Shown here: piece after piece, positions 7,688 through 14,238 of the stretch
Position numbering within the stretch: the stretch's first letter is position 1
Layout of the letters: every line of letters starts with the position of its first letter
NCBI GenBank assembly: GCA_964649415.1
Contig: CAZYSK010000045.1
Location: forward strand, 1-46,336
Direction: 5' to 3'
Length of the DNA: 46,336 nucleotides
DNA from: CAZYSK01 sp964649415
GTDB lineage: Bacteria; Chloroflexota; Anaerolineae; B4-G1
The notes under the pieces: generated by a model
What the model saw: the letters and a program-made list of their open reading frames with translations, nothing else
Told to the model about the DNA's origin: nothing
Databases searched by the model: none
Program-made: the position numbers and the translations under genes

Positions 7688-8878
7688 GTGTTGCGTGTGG
7701 TGTTCCTGTCCTTCTTCGCCCTGTTCTACCCCGCCGACTTCGCCCAGGAACAGCAGCGTTTCCTGTCCGTCGTGTTCTCATACCTGTTCTTCTCCACCAT
7801 CGTCAGCATCGTCATGCTCAACTACAACGCGCTTCAGTCCGAGCTGACCCTGGACTACAACGAGCGCACGACGCTCAGCTCGGTGCGCATCTTCTTCTCC
7901 ACGGCCTCCTCCATCCTGTGCGCCCTGCTGCCCCTGCAGATCGTGGACACGTTCGCCGACGTACGCACAGGCTACATGGCCATGGGCGCGATTTTCGGCG
8001 CGTTCTTCGCCCTGCCCTTCATCGCCACGGTCATCTCCACGCGGGAAAGGCCGGAGTTCCAACGCCCGCCGGAGCCCTTCGACTGGCGACAGGCCTTCAT
8101 CGAGCCGTTCAAAATGCGCACGTTCGTCTACACCCTGCTGATGTACCTGCTGGCCTTCGTGGCGATGGACACCGTCAGCAGCATCGTCATCTACTTCACC
8201 AAGTACTCCCTCAAGCGTGGGGACGAGACCAGCTTCGTCAACGGCACCTTGCTGGTAGCGCAGGTCGCGTCGTTGCCGTTCTACGTGTGGCTCAGCCGGC
8301 GCACCAGCAAGCGCACCGGCTACGTCGTGGGCGCGCTGATCTGGATGGTGAGCATGATGTTCAGCTTCCTGATCACGCCCGGCGCGCCGGCCTTCGCCCT
8401 CTATCTCTTCGCCGCCATCGTCGGGCTAGGCACGGGCGGCATCGTCGTCATGATCTACGCCATCTTCCCCGACATCCCCGACGTCGACGAGCTCAAGTCG
8501 GGCCAAAGACGGGAGGGCATCTACTCGGCCCTGGTCACCTTCATGCGCAAAATGAGTTCAGCGGTCGCGATCTTCCTGGTCTCCAACACCCTTGCGCTGG
8601 CGGGCTACGTCGCGCCGGTGGAGCAGGTAGTGGACGGCGTGACGCAGTTGATCGAGCAGCCGCAGTCCGCCGCCTTCCTCCAGGCGCTGCGCCTCATATT
8701 CGCCTTCGTGCCCATCGCCCTTCTGGCGCTCGCCCTCGTCTTCGCGCTCAGGCATCCGCTCACGCAGGAGGTCCATCAGCGCCTGAGCCGCGTGCTCGCC
8801 GCACGCCGCAACGGCGAGCCGGACACAGCCGAACGACGCCAGGAGGCCGAATCGCTCAGCCGCTTGCTGATCCGCTGA
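7688..8878 (+). CDS. GPH-family sugar:cation symporter, N-terminally truncated
   Basis: Membrane protein of 396 residues resembling the glycoside-pentoside-hexuronide:cation symporter branch of the MFS. About nine transmembrane segments are visible. The segment NYNALQSELTLDYNERTTLSS is the conserved loop normally found after helix 4 at about residue 130 of a 450-480 residue protein. Here it occurs at about residue 46, so roughly the first three helices, including the usual substrate/cation-site helix 1, are missing. An in-frame TGA at 7670-7672 closes the upstream frame, and the only starts nearby are the GTG at 7688 and following TTG. The gene may be a remnant left by deletion at the sdaA junction, or a shortened transporter. 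Neighbouring genes do not reveal a substrate. Confidence 0.7.
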   Translation: MLRVVFLSFFALFYPADFAQEQQRFLSVVFSYLFFSTIVSIVMLNYNALQSELTLDYNERTTLSSVRIFFSTASSILCALLPLQIVDTFADVRTGYMAMGAIFGAFFALPFIATVISTRERPEFQRPPEPFDWRQAFIEPFKMRTFVYTLLMYLLAFVAMDTVSSIVIYFTKYSLKRGDETSFVNGTLLVAQVASLPFYVWLSRRTSKRTGYVVGALIWMVSMMFSFLITPGAPAFALYLFAAIVGLGTGGIVVMIYAIFPDIPDVDELKSGQRREGIYSALVTFMRKMSSAVAIFLVSNTLALAGYVAPVEQVVDGVTQLIEQPQSAAFLQALRLIFAFVPIALLALALVFALRHPLTQEVHQRLSRVLAARRNGEPDTAERRQEAESLSRLLIR

Positions 8879-8884
8879 TTGACC

Positions 8885-8941
8885 GTAGGGGCACGCCATT
8901 CTGATGGCGCAGTCTCTGTGCCTGCCCAGAACAGGTCCTGT
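8885..8941. repeat. 43-bp modular palindrome plus small hairpin
   Basis: 8885-8927 begins GTAGGGGCA and ends TGCCTGCCC, as at 6548-6590 and with exactly the same 43-bp length. Its inner hairpin is instead CGCCAT-TCTG-ATGGCG (8894-8909), the core of the other repeat family. It is followed by the short palindrome ACAGG-T-CCTGT (8931-8941), mirroring the extra hairpin beside the sdaA copy. Confidence 0.85.
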
Positions 8942-8959
8942 ACCTGCCCACCCGGCCAA

Positions 8960-10978
8960 ATGAACACTGCTTCCATCATGCCAATCGACTACAGCTTTCC
9001 CGTGCCGGGGGATGCGCCGCCCGGCTACCCCGCCCGGTCCGTGCCGGACGGCTACGCCACCCACCCATTTGCCCCCGACTTCGCCGCCCGCCGCCGGGCG
9101 CTGCTGGCCCACATTCGGCGAAACCCCGCCCCAGACGGCTACAAAGCCCCCTACTACGAGCTGGCCCGCCTGGCGGCCGGCGGCGACGCCCACACCGGCA
9201 TCCTCCAGGCCGGACTGGACTACATAGACCGGCGTCAGGACTGCGCGGACTTCGTCCTGCACAGCGTGCTGCGCCTGCTCTACCAGTTCGGCGACTGTCC
9301 CGGTCTCAACACGGACTGGCTCGAACGCGCCCGCCAGACGGTGCTGGATTTCAAGTACTGGCCGGACGAGCCGGGCGTGGACGCCATGTGCACCTGGACC
9401 GAGAACCACCAGATCCTGTTTGCCTCCGGTGCCTACCTGGCCGGGCAACTGTACCCCGACGCCGTGTTCCGCAACTCGGGGCACACCGGCCGCCAGAAGG
9501 CGGCCCTCAACCGCCCGCGCATCCTGCGTTGGCTGGACCTGCGCTTCCGCACCGGCTTCAGCGAGTGGCTCTCCCACGTCTACTACGACGAGGACCTGAC
9601 CGCGCTGGTCAACCTGGTGGACTTCTGCCAGGACGGGGAGATCGGCGCGCGCGCCGCCGCGGTCCTCGACCTGCTGCTGCTCGACGTGGCGCTCAACAGC
9701 TTTCGGGGCACCTTCGGCGCCACCCACGGGCGCAGCTACGAGAATGCCAAGAAGTGGGCGGCGGAGGAGGCCACCGCCGACACGCACAAGCTGCTCTTTG
9801 GCACGGGCACCTTCGCCGCCGCCGACAACATGAGCGCCATCTGCCTGGCGCTCAGCGAGCGCTACCGCCTCCCGCGCGTCATCTACGAGATCGCCAACGA
9901 CCTGGACCGTCCGGAGATGGTCAACCGCCAGCGGATGGGCATCCGCCTGGCAGAGGCGGAGCGATGGGGGCTGGGATTCCACGACCTGGAGGACGGGATG
10001 GTCTACCTCAGCCTGGAGGCCTACGCCCATCCCCGCACGATCAACCTGGTGATGGACATGTTCGACGCGTACAACTGGTGGGACAACGCCTTCTTCGCGC
10101 CCTTCCGATCCCGCCGTGGGTTGATCGACGGCCTGCGCCGCCTGGGGCTGCTTGCGTGGCTGGCCCGGCTATTCGAGCGCGACCTGACGCGCAACACGCG
10201 CGAGCAGGTCGACGTCTACACCTACCGCACGCCGGACTACCTTCTCAGCTCAGCCCAGGACTACCGTCCGGGCTACGGCGGGGACCAGCAGCACGTCTGG
10301 CAGGCCACCCTGTCCCCGAACGCCGTCTGCTTCACCACCCACCCTGCCAGTCTCGAGAGCCGCGCCCCGGGCTACTGGGCCGGTTCGGGAACCTTGCCGC
10401 GCGTGGCACAGGTCAAGAACGTGCTCGTCTCCGTCTACAACGTCTCCACCCGCCCCGGCGTGTACCTGACCAACCGTCTCCGCTTCACCCACGCGTGGCT
10501 TCCGCGCGACCAGTTCGACGAGGTCATCGAGCGCGCGGGTTGGATCTTCGCCCGGCGCGGCCACGGCTACCTGGCCCTGCGCTCCCAGCACCCCTATCGC
10601 TGGCAGACCGAGCCAGGCGAGGATCAGGGGCGTGAGGTCATCGTCCCCGGCAAGCAGAACGTCTGGATCTGTGAACTGGGACGCCGCGAGACGGACGGGG
10701 CATTCCGCGACTTCGTCGAGCGAATCAGCGGCGCGGCGCTTTCGTTTGCACGCCTGCGTGTCTCCTACAACTCACCCTCCCAGGGACACCTGGAATTCGG
10801 CTGGCGTGGCGACCTGCGCCAGGATGGGCGCGTGGTCCCCATCACGGGCTATCCGCGCTACGACAACCCCTACACACGCGTGGGCTTCCCCGCCGCAAGG
10901 GCCGAAATCCGCCTGGACCAGCACTGGCTGCGACTGAACTGGCCCGAGGCCAAGCGCCGCGCCAGCGCGCAGGTCTAG
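8960..10978 (+). CDS. Uncharacterised 672-residue protein, possibly an alpha/alpha-toroid
   Basis: I do not recognise a named family. The predicted product is largely helical in its first 450 residues. Blocks that look conserved include MCTWTENHQILFASGAYLAG (about 143-162), a YYDEDL segment, FGATHGRSYENAKKW (about 254-268) and an aromatic-rich stretch near DAYNWWDNAFFAPF. The C-terminal third looks beta-rich. This layout recalls polysaccharide lyase/heparinase-like proteins with an alpha/alpha toroid and beta-sandwich, but no catalytic set was identified. No signal peptide is seen, so a cytoplasmic location is likely. ATG 8960 is preferred because the upstream codons are encoded by the palindromic repeat; ATG 8978 is an alternative. 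It follows the transporter remnant by 81 bases and may share its transcript. Confidence 0.75.
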   Translation: MNTASIMPIDYSFPVPGDAPPGYPARSVPDGYATHPFAPDFAARRRALLAHIRRNPAPDGYKAPYYELARLAAGGDAHTGILQAGLDYIDRRQDCADFVLHSVLRLLYQFGDCPGLNTDWLERARQTVLDFKYWPDEPGVDAMCTWTENHQILFASGAYLAGQLYPDAVFRNSGHTGRQKAALNRPRILRWLDLRFRTGFSEWLSHVYYDEDLTALVNLVDFCQDGEIGARAAAVLDLLLLDVALNSFRGTFGATHGRSYENAKKWAAEEATADTHKLLFGTGTFAAADNMSAICLALSERYRLPRVIYEIANDLDRPEMVNRQRMGIRLAEAERWGLGFHDLEDGMVYLSLEAYAHPRTINLVMDMFDAYNWWDNAFFAPFRSRRGLIDGLRRLGLLAWLARLFERDLTRNTREQVDVYTYRTPDYLLSSAQDYRPGYGGDQQHVWQATLSPNAVCFTTHPASLESRAPGYWAGSGTLPRVAQVKNVLVSVYNVSTRPGVYLTNRLRFTHAWLPRDQFDEVIERAGWIFARRGHGYLALRSQHPYRWQTEPGEDQGREVIVPGKQNVWICELGRRETDGAFRDFVERISGAALSFARLRVSYNSPSQGHLEFGWRGDLRQDGRVVPITGYPRYDNPYTRVGFPAARAEIRLDQHWLRLNWPEAKRRASAQV

Positions 10979-11026
10979 ATACCCCCCCCACACTCGCCCC
11001 GTCCGCCAGGTTTCTTCCTTCAAGAC

Positions 11027-11051
11027 GGGCAGGCACAAGGCCCGCCCCTAC
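11027..11051 (-). repeat. Coreless copy of the GTAGGGGC palindrome
   Basis: Read on the minus strand it starts GTAGGGGCGGGCC and ends TGTGCCTGCCC, so it has the same outer arms as the 43-bp units but almost no core between them. Confidence 0.65.
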
Positions 11052-11053
11052 AA

Positions 11054-11117
11054 CGCAAGACGCAAGACGCAGGACGCAAGACGTTTGACGTTTGACGCTT
11101 GACGCAACACGCATCAC
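11054..11117 (+). repeat. GACGCAA / GACGTTT minisatellite
   Basis: Tandem 7-base units (GACGCAA, GACGCAG, GACGTTT, GACGCTT) ending in GACGCAACACGCATCAC, the same terminus as the block at 5880-5995. Confidence 0.85.
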
Positions 11118-11231
11118 GCGCCATCCCCCCACCGCCATTCCGCGCACTGAAGCATTCCGTTTCCATTTCGTAACGGAATTGTAACCCCACTTCACCCCCT
11201 CTTGCACTACAATTCATACATCAACGCGACC

Positions 11232-11278
11232 GACCTGACAGGTTTTCTATCGGATGTACTCATCCGCCCTATCAGGTC
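11232..11278. repeat. Nested inverted repeat in hydrolase leader
   Basis: Outer arms GACCTGA (11232-11238) and TCAGGTC (11272-11278) enclose an inner hairpin, CGGATG-TACT-CATCCG (11251-11266). Its left half resembles 23919-23939 (17 of 21 bases), suggesting a dispersed repeat rather than a dedicated operator. Confidence 0.5.
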
Positions 11279-11329
11279 TCCGGCGAGGTGCAACGCACCG
11301 GTCATTCCAGGGTGAAATGAGGCAGTAGC

Positions 11330-12754
11330 GTGTCGTTCTACAAAATCCACGGACAGGAACTGTACGCCGTTGAGGATGGCCATCCGGACCGCCAGGTAGC
11401 ACTCTTGATCCACGGCTGGTCGAGCTCCTGGTACGCGATGTCCCCTCTACTCAAGCCACTGAGCCAGCGCTTCCGCGCCATCGCGGTGGACCTGCCCGGC
11501 TATGGCAAATCCCCTCCCCTATCCGAACGGGCGACGATCCCTGCCTACGCCGACCTGTTGGCGGATTTCGCCGAGGAGGTGTCTGATGGCCCGGTGGTGT
11601 TGGTGGGGCACTCGATGGGGGGTATGACGAGCCTGACCATGGCACTGCGCTACCCGGTTCTCGTCGAGCGCATGGTGTTGATCGGCCCCACGATCAGCGG
11701 CCGTCTGTCGCAATTCATCAACCTGGCCGTCTCACCGGTCACACTCATGGAGCGTTTCGGCCTGGGCAGGCGCATCGTATCCCAGTTCGAGCAGCTGATG
11801 GTCGGGATCACCGACCGGATGATGCTCCCCGCTTCCTTCGCCGAGCGCAGCGGGATCACCGAGCAGGACTACATGCATCTGAGGTCCGACGCCCGCCACC
11901 CCGAACAAGGCCGGGTGCGCGCGGAGTGCTACTTCGCGATGCGCGACAACGACCTGCGGGGACGTCTAAATGCGGTCGAAGCGCCCTCGCTGGTGCTATG
12001 GGGCGCCGAGGACAACACAGTCCCATTGCGAGATGCAGGCGTCGTGGCCGATGAATGGCCCGAGGCAGACCTGCGCATCATCCCCAAGGCCGGCCACTGG
12101 CCCCATTTCGAGACACCCAGCATCACCCGTCGCCAGGTAGCCTCCTTCCTGGGTCTGCCGCTGCTAAGCAGCGACCTGTACGAGCCGGTGGACGATGAGG
12201 AATTCGCGCGGATCGGCGAAGTGGCCCAGTTCCTGGCCCACTCCGACGTGGGCAATAACCTGAACGTCGCTCAACGGACTCGCCTGGCGGCCCAATGCCA
12301 GCAACGCACGTATCCGGCGTTCACCAACATCGCCAGTGCCGCCGACTCCGGCAACGAGCTGTACGTCGTACAGTCGGGCACCGTGGAGGTCTGGAGCGAC
12401 CCGGAGAACGTCGGCCGCGCCCCCAGGAATCCCCGCTGCGTGGCCACCTTGCGGCCCGGCCAGATAACCGGCGAACTAGCTATGCTGGACCAGGGGCTGC
12501 GCAGCGCCGACCTCGTGGCCGGCTCAGACGGAGCCGTGGTATTGGCGCTGTCCCGAGACCGGCTGCTGGCGCTGTGCGAGGATGATGCCATGCTGGGCAG
12601 CACGCTGCTGTGGAACATCGCCGTCGCTATGTCGCAGCGCGTGCGCTTCATCCTCTGGCAATTGCAGCGCGCGTCACAGAAGCAGAGCAGGCAGCCCCAG
12701 CAACCGCCGCCCCAGGACATCCCGGCCGTATCCCCTCGCAAACTCTACTTCTAG
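11330..12754 (+). CDS. Alpha/beta hydrolase fused to cyclic-nucleotide-binding domain
   Basis: Two-domain protein of 474 residues. Residues about 1-275 form an alpha/beta hydrolase: HGWSSSW near residue 28, nucleophile elbow GHSMGG with Ser95, Asp228 in WGAEDN and His256 in AGHWPHF complete a plausible triad. Residues about 295-445 form a CRP-type cyclic-nucleotide-binding domain with YVVQSGTVEVW and a phosphate-binding cassette GELAMLDQGLRSA that keeps the Gly-Glu and Arg expected to contact cyclic nucleotide. No DNA-binding helix-turn-helix follows, so the domain probably controls the enzyme, not transcription. Substrate is unknown. The GTG start at 11330 follows GAGGCAG. An adenylate cyclase gene lies 1.5 kb downstream on the other strand. 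Confidence 0.85.
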   Translation: MSFYKIHGQELYAVEDGHPDRQVALLIHGWSSSWYAMSPLLKPLSQRFRAIAVDLPGYGKSPPLSERATIPAYADLLADFAEEVSDGPVVLVGHSMGGMTSLTMALRYPVLVERMVLIGPTISGRLSQFINLAVSPVTLMERFGLGRRIVSQFEQLMVGITDRMMLPASFAERSGITEQDYMHLRSDARHPEQGRVRAECYFAMRDNDLRGRLNAVEAPSLVLWGAEDNTVPLRDAGVVADEWPEADLRIIPKAGHWPHFETPSITRRQVASFLGLPLLSSDLYEPVDDEEFARIGEVAQFLAHSDVGNNLNVAQRTRLAAQCQQRTYPAFTNIASAADSGNELYVVQSGTVEVWSDPENVGRAPRNPRCVATLRPGQITGELAMLDQGLRSADLVAGSDGAVVLALSRDRLLALCEDDAMLGSTLLWNIAVAMSQRVRFILWQLQRASQKQSRQPQQPPPQDIPAVSPRKLYF

Positions 12755-12759
12755 GCCCA

Positions 12760-12823
12760 AGAAACCAGGTTTTTCATGCGATGTCGCGGACGCAGCGTCC
12801 GTATCGCCAGAAACCTGGTTTCT
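12760..12823. terminator. 64-bp nested palindrome between convergent genes
   Basis: Arms AGAAACCAGGTTT (12760-12772) and AAACCTGGTTTCT (12811-12823) are a perfect 13-bp inverted repeat. Inside are GCGAT/ATCGC and CGGACGC-A-GCGTCCG. It separates two convergent genes and could stop transcription from both sides, although it lacks a long T-tract. A fragment of the same sequence (CAGGTTTCTCCATGCGATG) occurs at 16148-16166, so it is also a repeat. Confidence 0.55.
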
Positions 12824-12838
12824 CTATTCACCGCCCCG

Positions 12839-14110
12839 TCAACGGTACTCCCGCACCGCCTCGAACAGGGCCACCAGGTTCTCCACGGGCACCTGCGGCT
12901 GGACGTTGTGGATGGCGTTGAACACGAACCCACCCCCCTGGCCGAAGACCTGGATACGCTCGCGCACTTCCTCGCGTACCTGGCTTGCCGTGCCAAAGGG
13001 AAGCGTGCGCTGCGTGTCCACACCGCCCCCCCAGAACGTGACCCGAGCGCCGAAGCGATCCTTGAGCGCCACGGGATCCATGTCAGCCGCCGAGCACTGC
13101 ACCGGATTCAGGATGTCGAAGCCAGCCTCGATGAAGTCCGGGATCAGGGCCATCACCGAGCCGCACGAGTGAATGAACGTCTTCCAGGCAGTTCGCCGGT
13201 GAACCCAATCGTTGACCCGCTTGTGGAAGGGCTTGTAGAGCTCGCGATACGCCCGAGGAGATATGAACGGCCCCCGCTGCATGCCAAAGTCCGTGCCGGT
13301 CACGAACACCGCCGCCACGCGATTCCCGACCACGCGGTAGATCTTCTCCAGATTCGCCAGGGCGATCTCGCACTGGCGCTCGAAAACCCGGTAGATGAAA
13401 TCGCGGCGGGTGACGGTGCTGACGTACCACTCCTCCACGTCCCGGATTCCCCTGGGGTGCCTAAGCCAGGGGGCAGGCACCAGCGCGATGTCGCCAAAAC
13501 CCGTGCCGCCGAAGCTGGCCAGGATGGCCTTGTCCGTCTCGTTGTACAGCCGCTCCGCCTCGTCCCCGAAGCGCGCCAACTCCGCATCCGTGATCGGGCC
13601 GAACTCCTCCAGATTGTCCTCGACGCGCAGCGCGTCATCCGCCACAGGGGGCTGCCGGACGATCGTGTCGAAGTACCAGCCGCCAGCGGGCATATGGCCG
13701 CTGGGAGGCGCGGACTTATCACCCTCCGGGTACATGAGAATGTCACCGCCGGGCTCCGGGACGGTGTTGAAACCCTCCGGCACGAGCACGGGCGTGCCGT
13801 CGAAAGTGGTCCACGGCTTCCACCCCTCCCGCTCGAAGCCAAACAGCGTCTTCGTCCCCTCGAGGCCAACGACGTCGACGCCAAGCGCCTCCATCAGGTC
13901 CGGCTTGATCTCACCCAGCATCTGGTACGGCTCGACCACCTTGACCGGCGTACCAGGCTCGTCCAGGCCCAAGGCCTGGCGCAGCAGGTAGACCGAGCTC
14001 ACGTGCGCCCCGGTCACCGCGCTGCTGCCCAGATCCAGCGGAACCCGGTCTGGCTCCCGGTGGTTCAATGCCCGTCGCACGCGCTCCCGCGAAGTCACCA
14101 TTCCCCCCAT
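12839..14110 (-). CDS. Uroporphyrinogen decarboxylase family protein (methyltransferase-like)
   Basis: Protein of 423 residues from the URO-D superfamily, beginning SRERVRRALNHREPDRVPLDLG, the standard opening of MtaA/MtbA-like and related proteins. Later come the HSCGSVMALIPDFIEAGFDILNPVQ block and FGARVTFWGGGVDTQ, also typical. Heme-type URO-D enzymes normally lack this HxCG segment, which in MtaA-like proteins helps bind zinc, so a cobamide- or small-molecule methyl-transfer role is more likely than heme synthesis. Substrate cannot be told from the sequence. The ATG at 14110 is chosen because AGGGGAAGG lies about 7 bases upstream; ATG 14101 is the alternative. No corrinoid protein gene is nearby. 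Confidence 0.85.
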   Translation of the reverse strand: MGGMVTSRERVRRALNHREPDRVPLDLGSSAVTGAHVSSVYLLRQALGLDEPGTPVKVVEPYQMLGEIKPDLMEALGVDVVGLEGTKTLFGFEREGWKPWTTFDGTPVLVPEGFNTVPEPGGDILMYPEGDKSAPPSGHMPAGGWYFDTIVRQPPVADDALRVEDNLEEFGPITDAELARFGDEAERLYNETDKAILASFGGTGFGDIALVPAPWLRHPRGIRDVEEWYVSTVTRRDFIYRVFERQCEIALANLEKIYRVVGNRVAAVFVTGTDFGMQRGPFISPRAYRELYKPFHKRVNDWVHRRTAWKTFIHSCGSVMALIPDFIEAGFDILNPVQCSAADMDPVALKDRFGARVTFWGGGVDTQRTLPFGTASQVREEVRERIQVFGQGGGFVFNAIHNVQPQVPVENLVALFEAVREYR

Positions 14111-14162
14111 CGGATTCCTTCCCCTCGGACGCCGTCTCGCACGCCCGACCCATCCCCCAATC

Positions 14163-14218
14163 TACCAACCTACCAGCCTACCAATCTACCAACCTACCAG
14201 CCTACCAACCTACCAGCC
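14163..14218 (-). repeat. TACCAACC 8-bp minisatellite, copy 1
   Basis: Seven consecutive 8-base units (TACCAACC, TACCAGCC, TACCAATC). Another array of the same unit is at 16227-16290. This one lies just downstream of the adenylate cyclase gene. Confidence 0.9.
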
Positions 14219-14238
14219 TAAAACCCGGTCTAGTTGCG

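Larger units (their letters stand above)
10979..11329. other. Repeat-rich intergenic region
   Basis: No gene was found. The region holds a short GGGCAGGC/GCCCGCCCCTAC element (11027-11051), a GACGCAA/GACGTTT minisatellite (11054-11117), a weak TACAAT -10 candidate (11208-11213) without a convincing -35, and a nested inverted repeat (11232-11278) in the leader of the following gene. Confidence 0.7.

Noticed and set aside
8558..10030. 490-codon minus-strand frame
   Set aside because: Antisense to the transporter and the 672-residue protein; no motif, no ribosome site.
12776..14221. 481-codon plus-strand frame over the URO-D gene
   Set aside because: It is antisense to a clear URO-D-family gene, and its composition is typical of a shadow frame.
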